From positions 1 to 64,000 of the forward strand of contig PLWX01000256.1 in NCBI GenBank assembly GCA_003151155.1: a stretch of DNA of 64,000 nucleotides. The letters are read 5' to 3'. The stretch is from Acidobacteriaceae bacterium (GTDB taxonomy: Bacteria; Acidobacteriota; Terriglobia; Terriglobales; Acidobacteriaceae). Under the pieces are notes generated by a model that saw nothing but the letters and a program-made list of their open reading frames with translations, had not been told where the DNA came from and did no database searches. Position numbers and translations under genes: made by a program. Positions 42,064 to 51,434 of this stretch are shown in pieces. Positions within the stretch are counted from its first letter, which is position 1. Every line of letters begins with the position of its first letter.

Positions 42064-44362
42064 GGTCGGCGGCGGTCGCGGCGATAGTTTCCTGCGATAC
42101 AGGTAACTCTACGATAAAGCGCGTTCCAATGGGAGAGTTCTCTTCCACACGTATCGTTCCGCGATGATCTTCGATGATGCGGCTCACGATCGCCAGACCC
42201 AGGCCGGTACCCCGTGCCTTGGTTGAGAAATATGGCAGGAAGAGTTTTTCCTTCACATCCGCGGTGACCCCGTGCCCGGTATCGGCGACGATCAGTTCGA
42301 CCATGTCGCGGCTCGGTCCAAGACTGGTGGCAATCTGGATCTCACGTAGCATCGAGCCATTCATTGCCTCGGCGGCGTTATCGACGAGGTTCGCCACCGC
42401 GCGCTTCACCGCTTCGGGATCGGCCATCACCTTCGGCAGATCAGGAGCGAGGAACGTCTGCAGGCGAATGCCTTCCAATCGACCCTCGAACAGCACCAGA
42501 GCACTTTCCACCACTTGGTTCAAGTCCGCCGGTTGCGGCTGCGATGCAGGGAAACGTGCAAGGGCTGAGAACTGATCGACAAGGTTGCGTAACGTCTCCA
42601 CCGAACCGGAAATGGTATCGGAACAATTTTGGATGACCTGCAACGAATTCGCATCCGGCTGCGAACCCCGGTCCAGGTGCCGATGAATGCGCTCCGCCGC
42701 CAACGCAATCGGCGTCAGCGGGTTCTTAATCTCATGGGCTACGCGACGTGCCACCTCACGCCACGCTGCTTGTTTCTGCCCCTTCAGCAAGTCCGAAAGA
42801 TCTTCGATCACCAGCACGTAGCCAAGTCGCTGGGCGGAATTGCGCGGCCGTGGGTCGAGCGACGACGCCGTCACTGCGACATTCAGGTGCGCGCGTTGGG
42901 TTGCGATTTCCATCTGGCTGGTCGTAGTTCCCATGCGATCTGCCCGGCGCAGCATGTGCTCCAGGTCTTTGACTACTTCTTCCGGGAAGATATCCGCCAA
43001 CGTTGCCGTGGAACTCAGAATGTATCCTTCTGAAAGTCGCGCCAGGCGCCGGAAGGCGGTGTTGATGCGGGTCACCTGCCGTGATGAGTCGAGCGAAAGC
43101 ACGCCGGTAGGAATCGTTTCGAGAATTGTTTCCAGGTACCTGCGCCGTTCTTCGATCTCCACGTTCGCAACCGCCAGTTCGCGGGTGGAAGCATCGATCT
43201 TGTCGCGGCTGCTTTCCATCTCCTCAGCCATGCTGTTGAACGACTTCACCAGTTCGCCCAACTCATCCTGCGCGGCAACGTCCACGCGAAAGTCCAAGCG
43301 TCCGAGCGCCATCTCGCGCGTCGCTTCGGCCAGAGCAACCAGTGGCTTGGTCACGAGTTTGGAAAGGAACAGCGCGAGCCAAGTTGACGCAAATAGCACG
43401 AGTGCCGTCAGCAGCAGAAGGAAGCCCATATAGGTGCGGCGTACGGCTTTGCGTTGCTGATGGAGTTCCCAGTAGTGCCGCTGGCTATCCTCGATCTCCT
43501 TCAGTTGTTGGGAATAGTTCGTCGGCAGGGGAACGGCGACAAGGATCTTGCCTTTTGCGCCGATGTTGGCGGTGCCCACCATGTAATCGCTATTGCCGAT
43601 TTGCACCGGACGCGCCAGGCCCGCCGGTTGCGGCGCAAGGATTGCTGGAATCCGTTCGTGCAGCAAACGCCAGGGCTCCGGCGCGTGGAACTCGGCTTCC
43701 GCCGCATTGTCTTGCAAGGCTACTGCGAAACCCCCTTGCAGTGTCGTCTCGTGGCGTCGCATCTCGTCCACGACTTTGGCAAAGTTTCCGCTGTGATACG
43801 CCTTCTCAACCTCCGGGCCTTGCGCAATGCTCGTAGCCTCTGCCGCCGCATTGGCAGCCGCGTAGTTGGCCAGCAGTGACGCAACGCCTTCCGCGCGGGC
43901 TCGTACCTCTTCGATCGGGTTCGAGAACCAGCGGTCGATAGAGCGATTCATCAATCCGTAGGCGAAGATGAACATAATGATGACCGGCCCAAGCGACAGG
44001 GCCAGCGCACCCAGCACCATCTTGGTCCGCAGGCGCGAGCCGAACACCCGGCTCTGGCTATCCACGTAGAGCTTCACCAAGTTGCGCAGCAACACGAACA
44101 CGAGTGCCACGAACAGAGTGAAGATGAGCGCCGACAGAGCTACGAGAATCAGCGTCTGTTGCGATGTGTCAGGACGCAGGAAGGTAAGGTTAAAAGCCGC
44201 CTGCGAAAAGATGACAGTAAACAGGATGAATATGATGACGGCGAGAACGATAGCAACGATCGTCCGTTTGCGGCGCGTATGCGGATCCGCGCTTCCGGCC
44301 GCGTTGGTTCGATGCGGTGGTTCAGGACGAGTTGGAGCGGGCGCAACCACAGAGGGCTTCAC
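42041..44362 (-). CDS. ntrY: NtrY-like membrane sensor histidine kinase
   Basis: A 773-residue kinase. Several N-terminal transmembrane helices (IVAIVLAVIIFILFTVIFSQ; MVLGALALSLGPVIIMFIFA) precede a periplasmic sensor segment, a further helix, HAMP (LVTKPLVALAEATREMALGR), PAS (YLETILETIPTGVLSLDSSR), then DHp with H-box VARRVAHEIKNPLTPIALAA and a catalytic domain (NLVDNAAEAMNGS, GTGLGLAIVSRIIEDH). This is the NtrY layout. It pairs with the overlapping ntrX gene. Confidence 0.95.
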   Translation of the reverse strand: MKPSVVAPAPTRPEPPHRTNAAGSADPHTRRKRTIVAIVLAVIIFILFTVIFSQAAFNLTFLRPDTSQQTLILVALSALIFTLFVALVFVLLRNLVKLYVDSQSRVFGSRLRTKMVLGALALSLGPVIIMFIFAYGLMNRSIDRWFSNPIEEVRARAEGVASLLANYAAANAAAEATSIAQGPEVEKAYHSGNFAKVVDEMRRHETTLQGGFAVALQDNAAEAEFHAPEPWRLLHERIPAILAPQPAGLARPVQIGNSDYMVGTANIGAKGKILVAVPLPTNYSQQLKEIEDSQRHYWELHQQRKAVRRTYMGFLLLLTALVLFASTWLALFLSKLVTKPLVALAEATREMALGRLDFRVDVAAQDELGELVKSFNSMAEEMESSRDKIDASTRELAVANVEIEERRRYLETILETIPTGVLSLDSSRQVTRINTAFRRLARLSEGYILSSTATLADIFPEEVVKDLEHMLRRADRMGTTTSQMEIATQRAHLNVAVTASSLDPRPRNSAQRLGYVLVIEDLSDLLKGQKQAAWREVARRVAHEIKNPLTPIALAAERIHRHLDRGSQPDANSLQVIQNCSDTISGSVETLRNLVDQFSALARFPASQPQPADLNQVVESALVLFEGRLEGIRLQTFLAPDLPKVMADPEAVKRAVANLVDNAAEAMNGSMLREIQIATSLGPSRDMVELIVADTGHGVTADVKEKLFLPYFSTKARGTGLGLAIVSRIIEDHRGTIRVEENSPIGTRFIVELPVSQETIAATAADHAQHSDR

Positions 44363-44439
44363 AGATTATAGAACGCGGCGGCAGCCGAAAAGATTCGGAT
44401 TAAGTCGTCAATTCAGGGGGTTCTATTGGCAAGCAGGAG

Positions 44440-45240
44440 TCAGCCGAACGGCTCGCGATTCAGCGGACCGGCACCTTTCGCCGCTTTCGGCAAGTCGAAC
44501 TTCAGCGGACACTCCTCGCACAGCGCTCTCCCCCGGTGGCAGTAGTGTTTTCCCACCTGAACCAGCAACGCATGCATTTCGTTCAAAGTCTGTGCCCGAC
44601 CGCTTCGCGCCATCTCGCTCATAACTGAAGGTTCGTGCACCCGAGGTAACTTGACCGTCATAGCCGAGTTGCTCGATTGTGTACCTAGATCAGGGGTGTC
44701 GAGTAAGGCACTTTCGACCAGCAGTCGGATCTCGTCATAGGTTGCGCTGGGAGCGATCAGTTCGTGTCGCTCAAAGACGCGCCGGGTGTACGCGTCCACT
44801 ACAAAGATTTCGTGTTGCGCTGCGTAAAGCAGGAGGGTATCGGCGGTTTCGCGGCCGACTCCTTTCAGTTCCAGCAGTTCTTCGCGAAGCCGGCCGGTCG
44901 GTTGCCGGAACATAAGTTCCAGCGATCCCTGATAGCGCTGATCGAGCCACTCGACGACGAGTTTTAGTCGGGCCGCCTTCTGGCGGAAGTAGCCGGAAGA
45001 ACGGATCAATTGTTCGAGCTCGGGAAGCGGAGTGCGGCGGCTTCCTTCAAGGGAGAGTGTTCCGGCAGCACGCAGGTTGTGCAAGGCTTTAGCGGCGTTG
45101 GTCCAGGCGGTGTTCTGAACCAGAATTGCGCCGATAACTACTTCGAACGGAGTTTCGGCAGGCCACCAGCATTGCACTCCCCAGGCTAGGGAAAGAGTGC
45201 GATAAATGGTGGCAATCCGGAACTCAGGTGTTTTTTTCAC
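44440..45240 (-). CDS. Endonuclease III-like base-excision glycosylase
   Basis: A 266-residue HhH-GPD protein. ETPFEVVIGAILVQNTAW opens the domain, LKGVGRETADTLLLYA is the helix-hairpin-helix and FVVDAYTRRVFERH holds the catalytic Asp. The C-terminal iron-sulfur loop reads C-X6-C-X2-C (YCHRGRALCEECPLKFDL), but the fourth Cys of the usual C-X6-C-X2-C-X5-C is Leu. I start at GTG 45240, where similarity begins; a TTG at 45342 would add 34 unrelated residues. Divergent from pilB. Substrate (oxidised or alkylated bases) is not predictable. Confidence 0.87.
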   Translation of the reverse strand: MKKTPEFRIATIYRTLSLAWGVQCWWPAETPFEVVIGAILVQNTAWTNAAKALHNLRAAGTLSLEGSRRTPLPELEQLIRSSGYFRQKAARLKLVVEWLDQRYQGSLELMFRQPTGRLREELLELKGVGRETADTLLLYAAQHEIFVVDAYTRRVFERHELIAPSATYDEIRLLVESALLDTPDLGTQSSNSAMTVKLPRVHEPSVMSEMARSGRAQTLNEMHALLVQVGKHYCHRGRALCEECPLKFDLPKAAKGAGPLNREPFG

Positions 45241-45335
45241 AGGTCTCAGCAGGTCGGCTAGTAGGCAGATGCGATGTTTGCATTTACGGTGACCAGAATC
45301 CAGACGAAGGTAACTAATCCAGCAACTATTCTGGA

Positions 45336-45364
45336 TTGACAATTAATGTCACACCACATACGAT
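45336..45364 (+). promoter_or_regulatory. Putative sigma-70 promoter of the pil operon
   Basis: TTGACA (45336-45341) and TACGAT (45359-45364) with a 17-bp spacer, about 95 bases before the pilB start. No sigma-54 type -24/-12 element was recognised. Confidence 0.6.
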
Positions 45365-45459
45365 TCGCCTCACTGGAACAGGTTTAAGTTTTCGCCGAAA
45401 GTTGTTGAAAAAACGAGTCGGCACGAGCCTTCGGGCAGAAAATTCAAGGGAGTTCGGGA

Positions 45460-47175
45460 ATGTCTCAGAGGTTGGGCGATCTTCTGGTCCGTGAGAAGGT
45501 CATCACCGCCGATCAGTTGGAACAGGCACTTAGGGAGCAAGGCACGAGTGGAACTCGACTCGGCGCTGCCCTGGTGAAGCTCGGCTTCCTATCTGATGAC
45601 GATGTCACCAACTTCCTTTCCCGCCAGTATGGCGTTCCCGCCATCAATCTCAATTACTTCGAAATCGATCCTTCGGTCGTAAAGCTCATCCCGTACGACA
45701 CCGCGAAACGTTACCAGATCCTGCCGCTGAGCCGCGTTGGCGCCTCGCTGACTATCGCCATGGTGGATCCGACGAACGTTTTCGCCATGGACGATATCAA
45801 GTTCATGACCGGCTTTAATATCGAGCCGGTCGTAGCCAGCGAAACCGCGATTCTTGAGGGGATCGAGAAGGCCTACAACACCGCTCCCGAAGAAGATCTC
45901 GATTCCGTCATTGCCTCGATGGGCGACGGCGAAGGCACCGACATTGAACTTCAGGCCGACGCTGATGAAGCCGACCTGGCGGATCTCGAACGGGCGGCCG
46001 AAGAAGCACCGATCGTGAAGCTAGTGAACATGATCCTGACCGAAGCGGTCAAGAAGGGCGCCAGTGACATCCACATGGAGCCCTACGAGAAGGAATATCG
46101 CGTAAGGTTCCGCGTCGACGGCATTCTCCAGACGATTATGAACCCGCCGATGAAGCTTCGCGATGCGATCATCTCGCGCATCAAGATCATGGCCAAGCTC
46201 GACATCAGCGAAAAGCGCCTGCCGCAAGATGGCCGCATCATGCTCAAGATGAACCTGATGGGCAAACGCAAGGTGCTCGACTATCGCGTCAGCACCCTGC
46301 CTACTCTATGGGGCGAAAAAGTGGTCATGCGACTTCTCGATAAAGAGAGCCTCCGCCTCGACATGACGAAGCTTGGCATGGAGCAGGAGTCGCTGGACAA
46401 ATTCACTCGCGCTATCTTCAAACCGTACGGCATGGTGCTGGTTACCGGCCCTACCGGTTCCGGTAAAACCAACACGCTCTATTCCTCGATTTCGCAGTTG
46501 AACAAACCCGATACGAACATCATGACCGCCGAAGATCCCGTCGAGTTCCAGCTCGCTGGCGTCAACCAGGTGCAGATGAAGGAACAGATCGGCTTGAACT
46601 TCGCCGCCGCGCTGCGATCTTTTCTCCGCCAGGACCCCAATATCATCCTCGTCGGCGAAATCCGTGACTTCGAAACTGCTGAAATTGCCATCAAGGCCGC
46701 GCTTACCGGTCACCTCGTGCTTTCGACCCTGCACACCAACGGCGCGCCGGAGACCATCAGCCGCTTGATGAACATGGGCATTGAGCCTTTCCTGGTAGCA
46801 ACGTCCGTGCACCTCATCGCCGCACAGCGCCTCATTCGCCGTATCTGCTCCAACTGCGCCGAGGAGATCGAGATTCCCCCGCAGGCCCTCATCGAGGCCG
46901 GCTACAGCGTAGCGGAATCCAAGACCGTAAAAATCAGCAAGGGCCGGGGTTGCACGAATTGCAACAACACCGGTTACAAGGGCCGCACCGGTCTCTATGA
47001 AGTCATGGAGATCGACGACGAGATCCGCGAATTGATCCTGGTCGGCGCATCGGCTTTGGAATTAAAGAAAAAAGCTATTGAAAAAGGAATGATCACGCTG
47101 CGTCGTAGCGGCCTGATCAAGGTGTCCCAGGGCATTACCACGTTGGAAGAAGTGGCACGAGAAACCGTGCACTAA
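45460..47175 (+). CDS. pilB: Type IV pilus assembly ATPase PilB
   Basis: A 571-residue extension ATPase. The N-terminal MshEN domain (RLGDLLVREKVITADQLEQA) is followed by the GspE-type core: SDIHMEPYEKEYRVRFRVDG, Walker A VTGPTGSGKTNTLYSS, Asp box NIMTAEDPVEFQ, Walker B IILVGEIRDFETAEIA and His box TLHTNGAPE. A zinc tetracysteine motif (CSNC ... CTNC) in the C-terminal part is as in PilB. GGGAG precedes the ATG. First of the pilB-pilT-pilC-pilS-pilR run; pilin genes are not in the window. Confidence 0.96.
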   Translation: MSQRLGDLLVREKVITADQLEQALREQGTSGTRLGAALVKLGFLSDDDVTNFLSRQYGVPAINLNYFEIDPSVVKLIPYDTAKRYQILPLSRVGASLTIAMVDPTNVFAMDDIKFMTGFNIEPVVASETAILEGIEKAYNTAPEEDLDSVIASMGDGEGTDIELQADADEADLADLERAAEEAPIVKLVNMILTEAVKKGASDIHMEPYEKEYRVRFRVDGILQTIMNPPMKLRDAIISRIKIMAKLDISEKRLPQDGRIMLKMNLMGKRKVLDYRVSTLPTLWGEKVVMRLLDKESLRLDMTKLGMEQESLDKFTRAIFKPYGMVLVTGPTGSGKTNTLYSSISQLNKPDTNIMTAEDPVEFQLAGVNQVQMKEQIGLNFAAALRSFLRQDPNIILVGEIRDFETAEIAIKAALTGHLVLSTLHTNGAPETISRLMNMGIEPFLVATSVHLIAAQRLIRRICSNCAEEIEIPPQALIEAGYSVAESKTVKISKGRGCTNCNNTGYKGRTGLYEVMEIDDEIRELILVGASALELKKKAIEKGMITLRRSGLIKVSQGITTLEEVARETVH

Positions 47176-47229
47176 AGAGTTCAGAAAAAAGATTGTGGAT
47201 ATTTACATCTGCAACTGTGAGGCGAGAGC

Positions 47230-48354
47230 ATGGCGGTTACGTTAAGCGATCTGTTGAAGAAGATGTTGGAGATGCAGGGCAGCGATCTGCACATCACCAC
47301 GAACTCGCCGCCGCAGGTGCGGGTTCACGGCCACCTGGTCCCCCTGGACCTGGCGCCCCTAACTCCGGCCGAGACCAAGCAGCTCGCCTATAGCGTAATG
47401 ACCGACGCGCAGAAGCATCGCTTCGAAGAAGATCTCGAGCTCGACTTCTCGTTCGGATTGAAAGGCCTGGCCCGCTTCCGCGCCAACTGCTTCAACCAGC
47501 GTGGCGCTTGCGGTTCCGTCTACCGCGTTATTCCTTTCGAAATCAAGAATTTTGACCAGCTCGCTCTGCCCAACGTCGTTTCCAGGCTCTGTGAAAAACC
47601 GCGCGGTCTGATCCTGGTTACCGGCCCTACGGGTTCCGGCAAGTCGACGACCCTCGCGGCGATGATCGATAAGATCAATATCGACCGTCACGAGCACATC
47701 ATTACGATTGAAGATCCGATCGAGTTCGTGCACCAGCACAAGAACTGCCTGATCAACCAGCGCGAAGTCCACTCCGACACCAAGGGGTTCTCGCAGGCTC
47801 TGCGCGCTGCTCTTCGTGAAGATCCCGACGTGGTCCTCATCGGCGAAATGCGCGACCTGGAGACCGTGGAGTCGGCGCTGCGTATCGCAGAAACCGGCCA
47901 CTTGACCCTGGCCACGCTGCACACCAATTCGGCGGCGTCCACCATCAACCGTGTCATTGACGTATTCCCTTCCCACCAGCAGTCGCAGATTCGTGCGCAG
48001 CTTTCGCTGGTGCTGGAAGGCATCATGTGCCAAGCGTTGTTGCCGAAAGTCGGCGGCGCCGGACGTGCCATGGCGATGGAAATCCTCGTGCCCAACGCCG
48101 CGGTGCGCAACCTGATCCGCGAAGACAAGGTCCACCAGATTTATTCGGCGATGCAAACCGGCCAGGACAAGTTCGGCATGCAGACCTTCAACCAGTCGCT
48201 CGCGACTTTGGTTTTACAAAAACAAATTACCCCCGAACTCGCCCTGCAACGTTCATCGATGCCGGAAGAGTTACAGGACATGATCAATCGCGGACAGTCA
48301 CTGACCGGACGCGGAGGCAACACCGCCGCCGCCGCAGTGACAACGCGCAGATAA
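47230..48354 (+). CDS. pilT: Type IV pilus retraction ATPase PilT
   Basis: A 374-residue hexameric ATPase that retracts the pilus. LLKKMLEMQGSDLHITTNSP is the N-terminal PAS-like signature, VTGPTGSGKSTTLAAMIDKI the Walker A, IITIEDPIEFVHQHKNCLIN the Asp box, DVVLIGEMRDLETVESALRI the Walker B, and TLHTNSAASTINRVIDVFP the His box. The C-terminus (LLPKVGGAGRAMAMEIL) is typical of PilT. It follows pilB by 54 bases with a GAGG-type site. Confidence 0.96.
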   Translation: MAVTLSDLLKKMLEMQGSDLHITTNSPPQVRVHGHLVPLDLAPLTPAETKQLAYSVMTDAQKHRFEEDLELDFSFGLKGLARFRANCFNQRGACGSVYRVIPFEIKNFDQLALPNVVSRLCEKPRGLILVTGPTGSGKSTTLAAMIDKINIDRHEHIITIEDPIEFVHQHKNCLINQREVHSDTKGFSQALRAALREDPDVVLIGEMRDLETVESALRIAETGHLTLATLHTNSAASTINRVIDVFPSHQQSQIRAQLSLVLEGIMCQALLPKVGGAGRAMAMEILVPNAAVRNLIREDKVHQIYSAMQTGQDKFGMQTFNQSLATLVLQKQITPELALQRSSMPEELQDMINRGQSLTGRGGNTAAAAVTTRR

Positions 48355-48407
48355 GTTTCAGGGAAGGCCTCCGGTCCATAGGTTGACCGGATGACGAGGA
48401 GAAGCCG

Positions 48408-49619
48408 ATGCCAACATTTACTTTCACCGGCAAGAACGCCCAAGGAGAAAAAGTCCAGGGCGAGCGCAATGCCGAAAATAAGCAGACTCTCGCCAGCACG
48501 CTCCGGCGCGAACGCATTCAACCCGTTGCCATCAAGGAAAAAGGCAAGGAGTTCGCGCTGCCGACGCTGGGCGGTGGCGGCAAAGTCAAAACCAAGGACA
48601 TCGCCATCTTCTTCCGGCAGTTCTCGGTCATGATCGATGCCGGTCTCCCGCTGGTGCAATGCCTTGAAATCCTGGCCGCAAACCAGGAATCGCAGGGCTT
48701 CCAGAAAGCACTCAACGGCGTGCGCAGCACGGTGGAGGGCGGTTCTACACTCGGCAATGCGATGCGCGGCTATCCCAAGATCTTCGACGAACTGATGACT
48801 AACATGGTGGATGCCGGCGAAACCGGCGGTATTCTCGACACCATTCTTCAGCGCCTGGCGACCTACGTGGAAAAGGCCGTGAAGTTGAAGGCCGCGGTTC
48901 GATCGGCGTTGATCTACCCCGTGTCGGTCATCAGCATCGCCTTTGTCATCGTCGGCTTGCTGTTGTGGAAGGTCGTACCGATCTTCGCGAACCTGTTTAT
49001 CGGTCTCGGCGCGGAGCTGCCGCTTCCCACGCGTATCGTTATCGGCATCAGCAACTTCATCGGTAGCTTCTGGTTCATGTTCCCGATCGCGGTCTTCGGA
49101 ATCTTCTTTGGCGTAAAAGCCATGCGTTCCGATCCTCGCGGACGGTACATGACGGACAACTTCCTGCTGCACCTGCCGGTACTCGGCATGTTGCTGCGCA
49201 AGATCGCCGTTGCCCGCTTTACCCGCACCCTGGGCACGCTGATTACTTCCGGCGTTCCGATTCTCGAAGGCTTAAACATCACCGCACGCACCTCCGGTAA
49301 CCGGGTGGTGGAAGAAGCTCTCTACAAGGTTCGCAAATCGATCGAAGAAGGCCGAACCATCGTCGATCCTCTGCGCGAGTCCGGCGTCTTCCCCAACATG
49401 GTGACCCAGATGATCGGCGTTGGTGAAGCGACGGGCGCGATGGACGCCATGCTGCAAAAGATCGCCGACTTCTACGAAGACGACGTCGATGCAGCCACCA
49501 AAGATTTGCTCACCTTGCTGGAACCCATCATGATCGTGCTCCTCGGCGTCATGATCGGCGGCGTGGTCATTTCGCTCTACCTGCCCCTGTTCTCGATGGT
49601 TGCGAAACTGGCAGGTTAG
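48408..49619 (+). CDS. pilC: Type IV pilus inner-membrane platform protein PilC
   Basis: A 403-residue GspF/PilC protein with two repeated T2SSF domains: IAIFFRQFSVMIDAGLPLVQ (first) and VARFTRTLGTLITSGVPILE (second), each followed by transmembrane helices (VSVISIAFVIVGLLLWKVVP; IMIVLLGVMIGGVVISLYLP). The N-terminal TFTGKNAQGEKVQGER is the standard start. It anchors the pilus and couples to PilB and PilT. A terminator follows, so pilS and pilR may be separately transcribed. Confidence 0.96.
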   Translation: MPTFTFTGKNAQGEKVQGERNAENKQTLASTLRRERIQPVAIKEKGKEFALPTLGGGGKVKTKDIAIFFRQFSVMIDAGLPLVQCLEILAANQESQGFQKALNGVRSTVEGGSTLGNAMRGYPKIFDELMTNMVDAGETGGILDTILQRLATYVEKAVKLKAAVRSALIYPVSVISIAFVIVGLLLWKVVPIFANLFIGLGAELPLPTRIVIGISNFIGSFWFMFPIAVFGIFFGVKAMRSDPRGRYMTDNFLLHLPVLGMLLRKIAVARFTRTLGTLITSGVPILEGLNITARTSGNRVVEEALYKVRKSIEEGRTIVDPLRESGVFPNMVTQMIGVGEATGAMDAMLQKIADFYEDDVDAATKDLLTLLEPIMIVLLGVMIGGVVISLYLPLFSMVAKLAG

Positions 49620-49626
49620 ACTACTG

Positions 49627-49655
49627 GGACCGGCGCCTCGCATCGCCGGTCCTTT
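49627..49655 (+). terminator. Rho-independent terminator after pilC
   Basis: Stem GGACCGGCG (49627-49635) / CGCCGGTCC (49644-49652), 8-base loop, followed by TTT. A second hairpin (49667-49689) with one G-U pair follows. Confidence 0.7.
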
Positions 49656-49742
49656 CAAGTTCTTCCGGGGGCGCCGCTACGGCGTCCCCAAATTGCGACC
49701 AGCAACCTGTAGTAGGGTTCCGGCGCGAGCATCGGAAGTGGA

Positions 49743-51431
49743 ATGAGGGCTGAAATTCACGAGCGTACCTGGCTGCAGTGGCTGGTCAAGGTTCGCATCA
49801 TCATTATCACCTTCCTGCTTGGCATTGAGTTGGCAATTACCGCTCTCACGCCGACCGCTGCTTCCAGAAAGCTCTTTGTCAGTGTCATCGTTCTCTGGTA
49901 TGCCGTCGCCGCATTCCTGATCCTGCTCAACGCTCTCTGGCGCGACACCGGCCTCCAATCCAGGCTGCAGGTCCTCACCGACCTCTTCTTCGTCACCGCG
50001 GTCATTTACGCCACCGGCGGCGTCGATACCTCGTTCAATTTCCTTTATCCCCTGGTCATCATCATGGCCAGCGTTCTGCTTACGCCCGCGTGGACGTACG
50101 CCACTGCCCTGCTCTCCGCGGCGGCCTTTACGCTGGTGCTGCAGCTCACCTACTGGGGAACCATTCCCACGTACGGGCAGCCGCACACCGACTCGCGCAG
50201 CCTGCACATTGTTATCGTGATCAACTGGTTCGCGTTTATCGCGGTGGCTTACCTTGCCGGACGCCTTAGCTCCCGGGTTCGCCAGATTGGCGTTGAACTG
50301 CGTGACAAGAGCGGCGAACTGGAAAACCTGCAGGCGCTGCATACCAACATCATCCAGTCCATTAGCGCGGGTCTCATCACCACTGGTACGAACGGCATGG
50401 TTCATGTCGTCAACCGCGCGGCCACGCGATTTCTTGAGCGCACCGAGAATGAACTGATTGGCAGTTCGATCAGTTCCCTGTTCCTGGACCCGCTGCCGAT
50501 CGTCGCGTCTGCGCCGGTGCATGCGGAGGTACGCATGAAAACACAGGTCGGGCGTCAGAAGACCTTCAGCGTCATCGGCTCCGCCCTGGTTGTTCCAGAA
50601 GGTGGCTCCGTCGGCTACATCTATGCCTTCGACGACCTCACCGAGATTCGGCGACTCGAGCGCGAAGTCCGCACCCGCGATCGACTTTCCGCGGTAGGAC
50701 GCATGGCGGCCGGTATTGCCCATGAGATTCGCAACCCCCTCACATCGATCGCAGGCTCAGTCAAGATGCTTTCCACGATGTCAGCGCTCACCGATGAGCA
50801 GCAGACGCTGGCCAGCATCGTCACCCGTGAATCCGAGCGGCTCAATAACATCATCACCGATTTCCTCTTCTACGCGCGCGATAAGAAGTTCGAGATGCGC
50901 GAAGTCGACCTGATCCCGCTACTGAATGACACGCTTGTACTGCTGCAGCATCGCCCAGAAATGAACGTCAACATCGAGAGGCGCTTCGAAACTGAAAGTG
51001 CGGTCTGCATGGCGGACGGCGACAAACTCAAGCAGGTCTTCTGGAACCTGAGCGACAATGCTTGCCGCGCGATGCGCGAAACCGGCGGCACCCTCACCGT
51101 GACCGTGCGCGCCGATCGTGATGTGTGGCGCGTCAATTTCGCAGATAGCGGGCCCGGCATGAATGGCCCGCAAATTGAAAAAATCTTTGAGCCTTTCCAG
51201 ACTGACTTTGCCGGGGGCACCGGCCTCGGCCTGGCGATCGTTTACCAGATCGTACAAGGCCACGAAGGTAAAATCAGCGTACGCTCCGCGCCGAATCGTG
51301 GTACGGAATTTATGTTGCAATTCAAACAGCCTGCGCATGTGGTGCCGGCTGTAAAGGAGGAGCACCCTTCGATCCCGTCAACCCGGGATGCCAAGGTTTC
51401 TGCTGCCTCAAGTTACCCAGGGAAGGACTAG
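49743..51431 (+). CDS. pilS: PilS-type sensor histidine kinase
   Basis: A 562-residue kinase with about six N-terminal membrane helices (IIIITFLLGIELAITALTP onward to residue 180), a PAS domain (SISAGLITTGTNGMVHVVNR), DHp with H-box AAGIAHEIRNPLTSIAGSVK, and an HATPase domain (NLSDNACRAMRETGG, GTGLGLAIVYQIVQGHEGKI). This is the PilS architecture, and its partner PilR follows directly. In other bacteria PilS senses pilin in the membrane and controls pilin transcription. Confidence 0.92.
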   Translation: MRAEIHERTWLQWLVKVRIIIITFLLGIELAITALTPTAASRKLFVSVIVLWYAVAAFLILLNALWRDTGLQSRLQVLTDLFFVTAVIYATGGVDTSFNFLYPLVIIMASVLLTPAWTYATALLSAAAFTLVLQLTYWGTIPTYGQPHTDSRSLHIVIVINWFAFIAVAYLAGRLSSRVRQIGVELRDKSGELENLQALHTNIIQSISAGLITTGTNGMVHVVNRAATRFLERTENELIGSSISSLFLDPLPIVASAPVHAEVRMKTQVGRQKTFSVIGSALVVPEGGSVGYIYAFDDLTEIRRLEREVRTRDRLSAVGRMAAGIAHEIRNPLTSIAGSVKMLSTMSALTDEQQTLASIVTRESERLNNIITDFLFYARDKKFEMREVDLIPLLNDTLVLLQHRPEMNVNIERRFETESAVCMADGDKLKQVFWNLSDNACRAMRETGGTLTVTVRADRDVWRVNFADSGPGMNGPQIEKIFEPFQTDFAGGTGLGLAIVYQIVQGHEGKISVRSAPNRGTEFMLQFKQPAHVVPAVKEEHPSIPSTRDAKVSAASSYPGKD

Positions 51432-51434
51432 GCC

